From Bacteroidetes bacterium QS_3_64_15 (GTDB lineage Bacteria > Bacteroidota > Rhodothermia > Rhodothermales > Salinibacteraceae), in NCBI GenBank assembly GCA_003022565.1, contig PXTN01000127.1, positions 1 through 35,612 of the forward strand: a DNA stretch of 35,612 nt, read 5' to 3'. Below the pieces are notes generated by a model, which saw nothing but the letters and a program-made list of their open reading frames with translations, was not told the origin of the DNA and ran no database searches. Position 1 is the first letter of the stretch; each line of letters opens with the position of its first letter. Positions 15,621 through 23,375 of the stretch are shown here, piece after piece. The translations under genes were made by a program, and so were the position numbers.

Positions 15621-16535
15621 ATGGAGAACTCTGATCCCTTCTTCGAGGACATCTCCGACGACCACGTCAGTGGCTACGTGGCCATCGTGGGCAAGCCCAA
15701 CGTGGGCAAAAGCACGCTGATGAACGCGCTGCTCGGGGAGAAGCTGTCGATTGTCACCAGAAAGCCGCAGACCACTCGTCACCGCATCCTCGGGATCCAC
15801 TCGGGCCCCGACCACCAGGTCATCTTCCTCGACACCCCGGGCATCATCGAGCCTCGGTACGCGCTGCACGAGTCCATGATGGGACAGGTGCAGGGGGCCA
15901 TCCGGGACGCCGATCTGCTGCTCTTCCTCCACGAGGCGACGCAGGAGGAACCGGACACGCAGAGCCTCGAGAAGATCGGCGATACGCCGGCGTTTTTGGT
16001 GCTCACGAAGATGGACCTGATTCCGCGGGAGAAGGTGCTTCCGCTCGTCGAGTCCTACAAAGAGATCCGGGCCTTCGACGAGGTGGTGCCTACCTCGGCG
16101 AAGGACGGCCACAACATCCAGAAGCTTCTGCAGCTTGTCCTCGATACGCTTCCGGAGGGCCCACCCTTCTATCCGAAGGAGATGATCAGCGAGCATCCGG
16201 AGCGCTTCTTCGTGGCGGAGATGATCCGGGAAAAGGTGTACCAGTACTACCATCAGGAAATTCCTTACTCCGTGCAGGTCAACATCGTCGCCTACGAGGA
16301 GCGGGGCGAAGGGGAAAAGGACTACATTGACGCAGAGATCGTCGTCATGGAGGCGTCGCACAAGGGCATCCTCATCGGCGAAAGCGGCAAGGCCCTCAAG
16401 AAAATGGGCATGACGGCCCGGGAGGACATTGAGGCGTTCGTCGAGACCCCTGTCTACCTGAACCTGCACGTAAAGGTGCAGGAGAACTGGCGCGACCGGA
16501 AAAACATCCTCCGTTCCTACGGCTACCGGTCGTAG
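15621..16535 (+). CDS. era: GTPase Era
   Basis: A 304-residue Era GTPase, which binds the 3-prime end of 16S rRNA and helps assemble the small ribosomal subunit. G1 is GKPNVGKS at 24-31, G3 is DTPG at 71-74, and G4 is TKMD. The C-terminal KH domain includes SHKGILIGESGKALKKMG and ends NILRSYGYRS. ATG 15621 is used because residues upstream in frame are translated heptad-repeat DNA. The acidic N-terminus ENSDPFFEDISDDH is an extra of about 15 residues. It ends 9 bp from the convergent pdxB. Confidence 0.97.
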   Translation: MENSDPFFEDISDDHVSGYVAIVGKPNVGKSTLMNALLGEKLSIVTRKPQTTRHRILGIHSGPDHQVIFLDTPGIIEPRYALHESMMGQVQGAIRDADLLLFLHEATQEEPDTQSLEKIGDTPAFLVLTKMDLIPREKVLPLVESYKEIRAFDEVVPTSAKDGHNIQKLLQLVLDTLPEGPPFYPKEMISEHPERFFVAEMIREKVYQYYHQEIPYSVQVNIVAYEERGEGEKDYIDAEIVVMEASHKGILIGESGKALKKMGMTAREDIEAFVETPVYLNLHVKVQENWRDRKNILRSYGYRS

Positions 16536-16544
16536 CCGCTCGCC

Positions 16545-17723
16545 TCAGTCAGGCTGGATCGTCAGCCCCTCCTCGACGGCCCGAACGTGCGCCGACGGGA
16601 CGGCGGTGTGGGGAAGCGAGTGCTGCTGCAATTCTCGACGCCGTCGGTAGTCTTTGCGTAGACTCGTGAAGGCGTCCGCACGCGCCTCCGGAGAATTGTT
16701 GGGGATCGCCCGGAGCGCCGCATCGTCGGCCCGGAGGTCATAGGCCTGTCGGGCGAGGTGGTCGAGCCACTCCGTCGTCGACAACCGTGGATCCGGGGGC
16801 GTACACTGCAGCTCGTCTTTCGGGGTCGGTCGGAGGGCCGCCGTCCCGCCCCAGGTGGGCTCCACGCCCAGCTGCTCACATAGCGCGTCGTAGAGCATTT
16901 TCGTGCCCCGCACCTTCCCGTCGTACGCGTACCCGGCAATGTGTGGCGTGGCCACGTCCACGACCTCAAGAAGCGCTGGGTCGTGGGCAGGCTCATTTTC
17001 CCACACGTCGAGCACCGCCGCGCTCACGCTTCCCTGCGTCCGCGCTCGCCGTAGCGCGCCCCCGTCCACGACCGGCCCGCGCGACGTATTCAGAAGCCAC
17101 GCCCCGCCGGTGAGGCGCCCGAGAAACGCCGCGTCCACGAGGTGGTGGGTGGGGTCGGGGCCGTCGGTGGTGAGGGGAACATGCAGCGTCACGATGTCGG
17201 CCTCGTCCAGCACCGTAGCCAGGGGCACGAACGGATGGGCGCGCCCTTTCGCCTCCGCGACCCGGGCCCGGGGCGGATCATGTGGGAGAATCGTCATCCC
17301 CAGCGCCGGGAGCCGACGGGCGAGGCGTCCGCCAATGTTGCCACACCCGACGATGCCGACGGTCTTACCCCGAAGCGTCTCTCTGCGGCGGCGCGCCAGC
17401 ACCAGCAGCGCCGCGACCACGTAGTCGGCCACCGAATCGGCGTTGGAGCCGGGAGCGTGGGCGAACGGAATGCCCCGCTCCCGAAGGCAGGCCCGATCCA
17501 CGTGGTCCGTCCCGATCGTGGCCGAGCCTACGAAGCGCAGGTCCGTCCCCTGCAGCAGGGCGGGCCCGACAGGCGTGACACTCCGCACCAGAAGAGCATC
17601 CGCCCTCTCTACGTCCGGGGGGGCGATGTCTCGGCCCTGCTTCGTGGAGACCGTCCCGAACTGGCCAAACGCCTCCTTGACGCGGGGGATATTGGTATCT
17701 GAGAGGATCCGAATCTCGCCCAC
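16545..17723 (-). CDS. pdxB: Erythronate-4-phosphate dehydrogenase
   Basis: A 392-residue D-2-hydroxyacid dehydrogenase of the PdxB type, oxidising 4-phosphoerythronate in the DXP-dependent vitamin B6 pathway. The N-terminus RILSDTNIP is PdxB-like. The NAD-binding motif is GIVGCGNIGGRLA. The catalytic Arg (NTSRGPVVD), Glu (DVWENEP) and His (TPHIAGYAYDGK) are all present, and the C-terminal extension matches the PdxB dimerisation domain rather than generic family members. It starts with GTG at 17723. It converges on era with a 9-bp gap. Proximity to pdxJ supports the pathway assignment. Confidence 0.9.
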   Translation of the reverse strand: MGEIRILSDTNIPRVKEAFGQFGTVSTKQGRDIAPPDVERADALLVRSVTPVGPALLQGTDLRFVGSATIGTDHVDRACLRERGIPFAHAPGSNADSVADYVVAALLVLARRRRETLRGKTVGIVGCGNIGGRLARRLPALGMTILPHDPPRARVAEAKGRAHPFVPLATVLDEADIVTLHVPLTTDGPDPTHHLVDAAFLGRLTGGAWLLNTSRGPVVDGGALRRARTQGSVSAAVLDVWENEPAHDPALLEVVDVATPHIAGYAYDGKVRGTKMLYDALCEQLGVEPTWGGTAALRPTPKDELQCTPPDPRLSTTEWLDHLARQAYDLRADDAALRAIPNNSPEARADAFTSLRKDYRRRRELQQHSLPHTAVPSAHVRAVEEGLTIQPD

Positions 17724-18069
17724 GGGTACGATGTCGACGTGGGTTCGACAAAATCATTCGGCGTTCATATTGCAAAAAGCCCTTACATCAAGGCTGTACT
17801 GAGGAATGATCAAGCAAGAAGAAATGGCCGGTCAATTAAGGACCAATCAGAGATGAATAGCGCAGTTACACTCTTAAACCTCTACGTTTCAACACTTTAC
17901 GGAAAATTGTCTCTGGAAACTCGGATCGGGGCTCGGTAGTTGTTCACCTTAATGCGGTAAAGCGTCCGCGGCGATGTAGCCTTTTTGCCGTGCTGTTCCT
18001 TGAGAGATGTCTCATCTCCTCCGGTTTCGCTCACCGTTTCACAGGTTTTCGAATAGCGCACCCCGGTGC
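17724..18069. other. AT-richer intergenic region between pdxB and the SleB-type gene
   Basis: Visibly lower in GC than its surroundings, mostly at 17745-17935. It holds no recognisable gene; a 66-codon plus-strand frame from 17739 has no family features. It should contain the divergent promoters of pdxB and the hydrolase gene. Confidence 0.5.
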
Positions 18070-18801
18070 ATGAACAAGCGTACGATCGTTCTCTGTGCCT
18101 CCGTCGGCACCCTCGTGCTTTCGGCCGCCCACGCGCCCGTACTCCTTGAGCGTCCGGGAACGGACTCCTCCATCTCATCGGCCGCCGAGTCTTGCGCCCG
18201 CGTCCGGGAGTCCGAACCTGTCCGCTCCGCCGGCCACGCTCGTTCCGCCAACTCAACCCAGTCGTCACAGCCGACGGAGGCCTCTCTCGCGCAGCTCAGC
18301 GCTGCCTACGGGTCCCCCGACTCTACTCGCGAGACGACCGCCCCGTCCCCCGCCGAGGTCGACGAACCGACCCTCTGGCTCGCCCGCGTAATCTACTCCG
18401 AAACCAAACTGCGCCACGAGCAGGAACTGGTCGCCTGGGTGGTCCGCAACCGCGTCGAGACCGCTTACCGCGGCAAGAGCACCTACCGGGAGGTGATACT
18501 GGACCCCTACCAGTTTAGCGCCTTCAATCCCGGCTCCTCAAAACGATCGCTGCTGATGCACTTGGAGCCGGAGACGCCGCTCCCGCGGTGGAAGCAGGCC
18601 CTGTGGATTGCTTACTACGTGCGGCACGCGGACCCGATTTACCGTCCCTTCTCGCGTCAGACTCGCCACTTCTTCAGCGAACGGTCGATGATGGGACGTC
18701 CCAAACCGTTCTGGGCCCGCCGGCATCGGTTCGTATCTCCTGGCCGGGACTACCAAGTCGACGAGCGCCGTTTTCGGTTCTACGAGGGGATTTCGTCGTA
18801 G
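18070..18801 (+). CDS. Exported SleB-type cell wall hydrolase
   Basis: A 243-residue exported protein with a signal peptide (about residues 1-22, ending SAAHA). A low-complexity Ser/Ala/Pro-rich linker follows to about residue 100, then a C-terminal SleB/Hydrolase_2 domain. The domain begins LWLARVIYSETKLRHEQELV, with the catalytic Glu111 in YSET, and contains WVVRNRVE and YREVILDPYQFSAF. SleB enzymes are lytic transglycosylases or amidases acting on peptidoglycan; outside spore formers they act in general wall remodelling. The GEP motif after the catalytic Glu is replaced by KLR, so activity is not certain. ATG 18070 starts the signal peptide. Confidence 0.82.
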   Translation: MNKRTIVLCASVGTLVLSAAHAPVLLERPGTDSSISSAAESCARVRESEPVRSAGHARSANSTQSSQPTEASLAQLSAAYGSPDSTRETTAPSPAEVDEPTLWLARVIYSETKLRHEQELVAWVVRNRVETAYRGKSTYREVILDPYQFSAFNPGSSKRSLLMHLEPETPLPRWKQALWIAYYVRHADPIYRPFSRQTRHFFSERSMMGRPKPFWARRHRFVSPGRDYQVDERRFRFYEGISS

Positions 18802-18864
18802 CTCCGAAAGGCGACCGTGCGTACCGACGCAGCAGCCTTAAGGAAGTCCTGCGCAACAAGGCCA

Positions 18865-18888
18865 CCCGCTGTCCCGAGGGGTAGCGGG
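18865..18888. terminator. Possible bidirectional hairpin between convergent genes
   Basis: CCCGCT and AGCGGG form a 6-bp stem with a 12-nt loop between the convergent hydrolase and beta-barrel genes. There is no T-run on either side, so only position and symmetry support it. Confidence 0.3.
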
Positions 18889-18936
18889 CAGCCGGGGATC
18901 ACCAGTTAGGGGATTTCTTGAATCACGTTCGCGTCC

Positions 18937-19539
18937 CTAAAACGTCGCGTGAAGGCGGAGTGCAACGCCCTGGAACCGAGGCTCGTCGTCCGCGTCCTCG
19001 AAGAGGTCCCCCTCATCCTCCGTGTACTCGTTGATTCCGTACTCGTAGCGCAGTTCGGGCTGCAGCGTCGCTCCCTCGCCGAGCGAAATAGCTGCCCCAA
19101 CGCCGATGTTCAGTGAGTACGACACGTCCTTGAAATCGTCCCCGAAAGCGTCCTCTACTCTCGGGAAGACGGCCATGGGTCCACCCAACAGATAGGGAGT
19201 CACAAGAGGCACAGGAAGCGTGAACTTGAGGTCGACCGGTACCTCGAAGCGTTCGATCTCCGTTCGGTCGTTCGGAAATTCGTACTCGCCAACCTTTCGG
19301 TAAAGCAGGCCGGGGCGGATTTTGAGAGGTCCCGCCGCTGCGTCGTAGACGACGCCGAGGTGGTAGCCCGTCGCGTTCTCAAAGGTGGCATCTCCGCTGC
19401 TGGTGTTGATGTCGTCGGCCGTCTCGAAGTTGAGCCCCGCCGCCACCCCGAACTGGGCTTGGGCAGGCATGGCTACGCTGCCGAGAAGGAGCGCGGCAAA
19501 AAGAGTAGAGAGGACGATGCGTTTCGTTTGGATGTACAT
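18937..19539 (-). CDS. Outer-membrane beta-barrel protein, paralog 1
   Basis: A 200-residue porin-family protein (OmpW/PorT-like small barrel). A signal peptide (MYIQTKRIVLSTLFAALLLG through PAQAQ) is followed by alternating amphipathic strands and a C-terminal aromatic residue (LRLHATF). Those strands are typical of an 8-stranded barrel: FGVAAGLNFE, GYHLGVVYD, LKIRPGLLYR, VTPYLLGGP, LNIGVGAAI, LQPELRYEYG. ATG 19539 begins the signal peptide. It is clearly paralogous to the next gene upstream, with the same strand order. A dispersed repeat lies in its upstream region. The ligand or function is unknown. Confidence 0.85.
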   Translation of the reverse strand: MYIQTKRIVLSTLFAALLLGSVAMPAQAQFGVAAGLNFETADDINTSSGDATFENATGYHLGVVYDAAAGPLKIRPGLLYRKVGEYEFPNDRTEIERFEVPVDLKFTLPVPLVTPYLLGGPMAVFPRVEDAFGDDFKDVSYSLNIGVGAAISLGEGATLQPELRYEYGINEYTEDEGDLFEDADDEPRFQGVALRLHATF

Positions 19540-19633
19540 AGAGTAGTGTAACTGTGGAATAAAATGTCGAACACGTAGACCAACTCGACACCACTGCCCG
19601 TGATCCCCACCCACGAGTGGATTCCCGCGAGTT

Positions 19634-19808
19634 ATACCGTCTGCCGAAGATCATTATACGCGGCCGAGCACTCGCGATCGCAGGACGCGCCTCCTGATGA
19701 GGGTCGGTTCATTCCGGCCCCGAGCCGGACTCTTCGCCGGTCGAACACGGCATTCAAAACGAGTTCGGAGCACCCGGCAACGTGGACCGTGATTTCCGGT
19801 GGTTGGTA
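19634..19808. repeat. Dispersed structured repeat, copy 2
   Basis: Second copy of the repeat at 12615-12790, same orientation, about 20 differences including one indel. On the minus strand it begins exactly after the stop codon of barrel paralog 2 and ends 95 bp upstream of the ATG of paralog 1. The CCTC/GAGG and CCGGC/GCCGG stems are kept. The TATAAT at 19653-19658 (minus strand) points at paralog 1. Confidence 0.85.
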
Positions 19809-20450
19809 CTAGAAAAGAACGTTCAGGCGCAGGGCAAAGGCGTCAAGCTTCCGCTCCGTTGGCTCGAAGTCCGTGTCTCCGACCTCGAAGTCGTCTACGT
19901 AATCCGAAGCCCCAAACTCATACAGGAACTCGGGCTGTAGCGTCAACCCGACCCCGGGAACCGATATGCCTGCTCCCACCCCGACGTTGAACGTGAACGA
20001 GATGTCTTCGAGTTCGTCGTCAAACTCATCATAGTCACTCCGGGGGAAAAACGCCTTCGGCCCACCGAGGATGTAGGGGCTGACGAGAGGAAACGGGAGC
20101 ACCGTGACCCGAACATCGACCGGGACCTCAAAGGCCGTAACATCGGCCTCGTCAGGATCTATTTCCGGGACGCTAGTGAAATCGTAGCTGCCAACATTTC
20201 TGTAGAGCAGTCCTGGCCGCAGATTAACAGGACCGAGCCCAAGATCGTAGACGACGCCAATGTGGTACCCAGTGGCATTATCGAGCGTCTCATTTTCACC
20301 TGTATTCGTGGTGGTCTCGATGTCTCCCGCCGAGTCGAAGTTCAATCCGGCAGACACGCCAAGCTGAGCCTGAGCCGGGGGAGATCCAATGCCGAAAAGC
20401 AGAATGGCAAGGAGAGCAGAATACGTAATCCGTCTGAGCGAAGAGCGCAT
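19809..20450 (-). CDS. Outer-membrane beta-barrel protein, paralog 2
   Basis: A 213-residue paralog of the 18937-19539 product. The signal peptide ends PAQAQ. Strands match one for one: LGVSAGLNFD, GYHIGVVYD, VNLRPGLLYR, VSPYILGGPKAFFPR, FNVGVGAGI, LQPEFLYEFG, with terminal LRLNVLF. Periplasmic-turn or loop segments are Asp/Glu-rich (YDEFDDELED, YVDDFEVGDTDFE). ATG 20450 starts the signal peptide; the frame continues upstream only through mobile-element DNA. A MITE-like element lies 36 bp upstream of the ATG, so transcription probably starts inside the element or crosses it. Confidence 0.87.
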   Translation of the reverse strand: MRSSLRRITYSALLAILLFGIGSPPAQAQLGVSAGLNFDSAGDIETTTNTGENETLDNATGYHIGVVYDLGLGPVNLRPGLLYRNVGSYDFTSVPEIDPDEADVTAFEVPVDVRVTVLPFPLVSPYILGGPKAFFPRSDYDEFDDELEDISFTFNVGVGAGISVPGVGLTLQPEFLYEFGASDYVDDFEVGDTDFEPTERKLDAFALRLNVLF

Positions 20451-20486
20451 GAGAGCTGAGAACAGTTTGACGAGAACGTGTGAGTG

Positions 20487-20688
20487 CACGGCAATCGCAT
20501 CAAATGCTCTTACCCCAAAAATACCGCTCAAGGCATTCTCTGCTCACAGAAACACCCCCATCGTCGCTCTGAGCTTGACTCAGAGCCCATCCGATTGTAC
20601 GAAAAGTCCCAACCAGTCGATCGGATCGGCTCCAAAGCAAGTTTGGAGCGACAGTGGAAGTCCTTCCTGTGTTGATGCGATTGCCGTG
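20487..20688. mobile_element. MITE-like element A, copy 1 (202 bp)
   Basis: Perfect 17-bp terminal inverted repeats (CACGGCAATCGCATCAA at 20487-20503 and its complement at 20672-20688). It is flanked by a perfect 10-bp direct repeat CGTGTGAGTG at 20477-20486 and 20689-20698, the signature of a target-site duplication. Inside are two perfect 8-bp-stem hairpins, GCTCTGAG/CTCAGAGC (20566-20586) and GCTCCAAA/TTTGGAGC (20629-20649). It has no coding capacity. It differs from copy 2 at 8 of 202 positions. Confidence 0.92.
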
Positions 20689-21087
20689 CGTGTGAGTGGG
20701 ATTGGCCGTCGGCCCGGATCCTCGATGCGTCGCGGGGCGACATCCCCCACAAGAGGGAGAGCGCACCCCGAGGGCAGAAAGTAACAGGCCGCGAACAGAG
20801 TGTCCACGGCCCAACTGGTGCCCCTCGTCCGGATTGTGCGAAGGGACTGAACGTGGAGTGCCCTGAGGCCGCGGCAGAACGCGTCCCCATTGCAACCGCC
20901 CCCTTGAACAGCCTCGGACGGAGAGCGGGGTCCTTCCACGGATTAGTTACAAGCTGTTTTCGGGACCGAACGGTACACTCCTCGCCTCCTGCAACCTCAT
21001 TTGTGAAAACGAGTAGGGGCAACGAGTCTCCACAGACTCGACGCCGCCCTCCCACCTTTTGTCGTTTAAGCCTTTGGTCGCCTCTCC
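20689..21087. other. Intergenic region upstream of bshA
   Basis: Roughly 400 bp between MITE copy 1 and the bshA ATG, with no convincing gene. It should contain the bshA promoter; there is no clear Shine-Dalgarno before the ATG. Confidence 0.5.
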
Positions 21088-22236
21088 ATGAAAATTGGTA
21101 TCACGTGTTATCCCACCTACGGCGGCAGCGGGGTGGTTGCCACGGAACTCGGAAAAGCACTCGCCGAACGCGAACACGAGATTCATTTTGTTGCGTCGGA
21201 CCTTCCGTTTCGGCTTTCCCACGTGGCCGGCAACATTTTCTTCCACGAGGTCAACGTCCAGAGCTACCCGCTTTTCGACTATCCGCCGTATACCCTCTCC
21301 CTCACCAGTAAAATGGTGGACATCGCCAAGCACGTGGGACTCGATCTCCTGCACGTGCACTACGCCCTTCCCCACGCGTCGAGTGCTGTGATGGCGCGTC
21401 AGATCCTGGACTCGGAAAATCTCGACCTCCCCGTGGTGACCACCCTCCACGGCACAGACATCACCCTGATCGGCCAAGACCCCTCGTTTGCCCCCGTCGT
21501 CAGGTGGTCGATTGACGAGTCCGACGGCGTCACGGCCGTCTCCGATTATCTCCGGCAGGAGACCTACGACCACTTCGAGGTGTCCGAAGACATCGAGGTC
21601 GTCCCAAACTTCATCGACACGGACCGCTTCGTGCGCCAGGACAAGGAGCACTTTAAGCAGGCGCTCTGTCCCGATGGGGAAAAGGTGATTGTCCACGTCT
21701 CCAATTTCCGGCCCGTTAAAAACACCGGACAGGTCATCGAGGTCTTTCACCGATTGCAGAACGGCACCTCGAACGTGAAGCTCCTGCTGGTGGGCGACGG
21801 CCCAGACCGGGTGCCCACGGAGCGCAAGGCCCGTGAACTTGGGATCTATGACGACGTGCGCTTCCTCGGCAAGCAGGACCCAATCGAGGAAATCTTGTCG
21901 ATTGCCGATGTCTTTCTCATGCCGAGTGGTTCCGAGACGTTCGGCCTTGCGGCCCTGGAGGCAATGGCCTGCGAGGTGCCCGTCGTGGCGACCGACGCGG
22001 GAGGACTTCCGGAGCTCATCGTGCACAGCGAGACGGGCTTCCTCTGCCCCGTAGACGACGTGGACGAACTCACGGACTGCACCCGGACGTTGCTCACCGA
22101 CGAGGCGCTGCACGACGAGATGGCCAAGGCGGCGCGGCAGCGAGCCGTGGAGACGTTCGACATCGACCGCGTGGTGCCGATGTATGAGGACTACTACGAG
22201 CGTGTCCGCGGAGCCACTGTGCCTACCAGTGCCTAG
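21088..22236 (+). CDS. bshA: N-acetyl-alpha-D-glucosaminyl L-malate synthase (bacillithiol synthesis)
   Basis: A 382-residue GT4 glycosyltransferase of the BshA type, joining UDP-GlcNAc to L-malate in the first step of bacillithiol synthesis. The N-terminus KIGITCYPTYGGSGVVATELG is the BshA hallmark. Also present are LLHVHYALPHASSA, VVTTLHGTDITLIGQDPSF, the nucleotide-sugar site SNFRPVKNT, and the GT4 motif GSETFGLAALEAMACEVPVV. Length is typical. bshB and bshC are not in the window. It ends 6 bp from a convergent metallo-beta-lactamase-fold gene. Confidence 0.95.
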   Translation: MKIGITCYPTYGGSGVVATELGKALAEREHEIHFVASDLPFRLSHVAGNIFFHEVNVQSYPLFDYPPYTLSLTSKMVDIAKHVGLDLLHVHYALPHASSAVMARQILDSENLDLPVVTTLHGTDITLIGQDPSFAPVVRWSIDESDGVTAVSDYLRQETYDHFEVSEDIEVVPNFIDTDRFVRQDKEHFKQALCPDGEKVIVHVSNFRPVKNTGQVIEVFHRLQNGTSNVKLLLVGDGPDRVPTERKARELGIYDDVRFLGKQDPIEEILSIADVFLMPSGSETFGLAALEAMACEVPVVATDAGGLPELIVHSETGFLCPVDDVDELTDCTRTLLTDEALHDEMAKAARQRAVETFDIDRVVPMYEDYYERVRGATVPTSA

Positions 22237-22242
22237 CCTGCT

Positions 22243-22893
22243 CTATTTCCCAATCGCCTCTTGCACAAAGGGATTCTGCGTGCGCTCCCGGCCGATGGTT
22301 GTGGCGGGCCCATGGCCGGAGTAGATCGCAAAATCGTCGCCGAGCGGAAGGAGCTTCTCAGTAATCGAGTTCAGCAGCTGCGTCCGAGAGGTCTCTGGGA
22401 GGCCCTGCGTTCGGCCAATCGAGTTTTGGAAGAGGACATCGCCCGTGACGGCCTGCCGGCTCGGGCGGTGGACGAAAGAAATGGAGTCGGGCGAATGGCC
22501 GGGCGTATGTAGAATCTCAAGGGTCACGTCGCCGAAGGAAATGGTGTCCCCCTCCGCCAGGAGAGTGGTCGGGACGGACGGCGACTCGACCTCCACCCCG
22601 AAGGCCGTGGCCTGCTCGTCGGCTCGCTCGATGAAGGGCACGGCCGCCTCGTGGGCCTTGAAGCGCTGCCCAAACTGCTCCTCGAAAAATCGACATCCAA
22701 AGATGTGGTCGACGTGGGCGTGCGTGAGGAGCAGATGGCAAAGGTCCAGACCGTGCTCCTTGATGACGTCCATCACCTCTACGCATTCCGCCTCTGTGTC
22801 GCAGCTCGCGTCGATGAGCACCGCCTCGCCCTGGTCGTGGCACAGAAAGCAGTTCGTCATGAAGGGATTGAAGGTAAACGGCTCGACCTGCAT
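22243..22893 (-). CDS. Metallo-beta-lactamase-fold hydrolase (glyoxalase II-like)
   Basis: A 216-residue MBL-fold protein with the metal-binding motif THAHVDH (His58, His60, Asp62, His63), then HTPGHSPDSISF, GDVLFQNSIGR and the final metal-ligand segment YSGHGPATTIGRE. This is the group usually called hydroxyacylglutathione hydrolase-like. In a bacillithiol-making organism it may act on bacillithiol thioesters; that is an inference supported only by the adjacent bshA on the opposite strand. Cytosolic, no signal peptide. Confidence 0.9.
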   Translation of the reverse strand: MQVEPFTFNPFMTNCFLCHDQGEAVLIDASCDTEAECVEVMDVIKEHGLDLCHLLLTHAHVDHIFGCRFFEEQFGQRFKAHEAAVPFIERADEQATAFGVEVESPSVPTTLLAEGDTISFGDVTLEILHTPGHSPDSISFVHRPSRQAVTGDVLFQNSIGRTQGLPETSRTQLLNSITEKLLPLGDDFAIYSGHGPATTIGRERTQNPFVQEAIGK

Positions 22894-23375
22894 TGGCAGA
22901 CACGGTTGGGGAAGAGAAGGACGGATCGGACCTCCTCAATCTTCGCCGTCCGGGGAAGATCCGACGGATGCGGTTGGGCGCGTGAGAACGTAAGCGTAGT
23001 AAGCATGAGAGGCATGTCACGCACCACGTGCAACGTGTCATGCGTTCCTCCCACCTCCATATATCCATTCCCCCACACTTCTACGGCAATCGCATCAAAT
23101 GCTCTTGCCCCGAAAATACCACTCAAGGCATTCTCTGCTCACAGAAACACCCCCATCGTCGCTCTGAGCTTGACTCAGAGCCCATCCGATTGCACGAAAA
23201 GTCCCAATCAGTCGATCGGATAGGCTCCAAAGCAAGTTTGGAGCGACAGTGGAAGTCCTTCCTATGTTGATGCGATTGCCGTGCCCACACTTCCACTGCC
23301 CGAACACGCGATTTCCCCCTGGCGTTTACACGGTTCCTTTGGGCGGAGCGTGTTTGTAGACGGAGAGACGAGCCC
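22894..23375. other. Divergent intergenic region holding a heptad array and a MITE
   Basis: About 480 bp between the MBL hydrolase and LptF/G-family genes. Four heptads close to CACGYGY run from 23018 to 23045, with a looser facing array at about 22975-23010. MITE-like copy 2 occupies 23082-23283. The remaining 92 bp to the LptF/G start contain GGAGAGACGAGCCC just before the ATG, a plausible ribosome binding site. Confidence 0.6.
23082..23283. mobile_element. MITE-like element A, copy 2 (202 bp)
   Basis: Same length as copy 1 with 8 substitutions. The 16-bp inner portion of the inverted repeats (ACGGCAATCGCATCAA and its complement) is perfect. It is flanked by a different perfect 10-bp direct repeat, CCCACACTTC, at 23072-23081 and 23284-23293. 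Independent target duplications at the two copies show they arose by transposition. Both internal hairpins are preserved. Confidence 0.93.

Noticed and set aside
17739-17939. A 66-codon ORF in the AT-richer gap
   Set aside because: No ribosome binding site or family similarity; best explained by chance in a short region.
20947-22113. A 388-codon minus-strand frame opposite bshA
   Set aside because: Antisense shadow; bshA is certain from its conserved motifs.
23095-23307. Conserved short minus-strand ORF shared by the two MITE A copies, possible transposase fragment
   Set aside because: The frame simply spans the repeat; it has no transposase motif and the element is too short to encode one.
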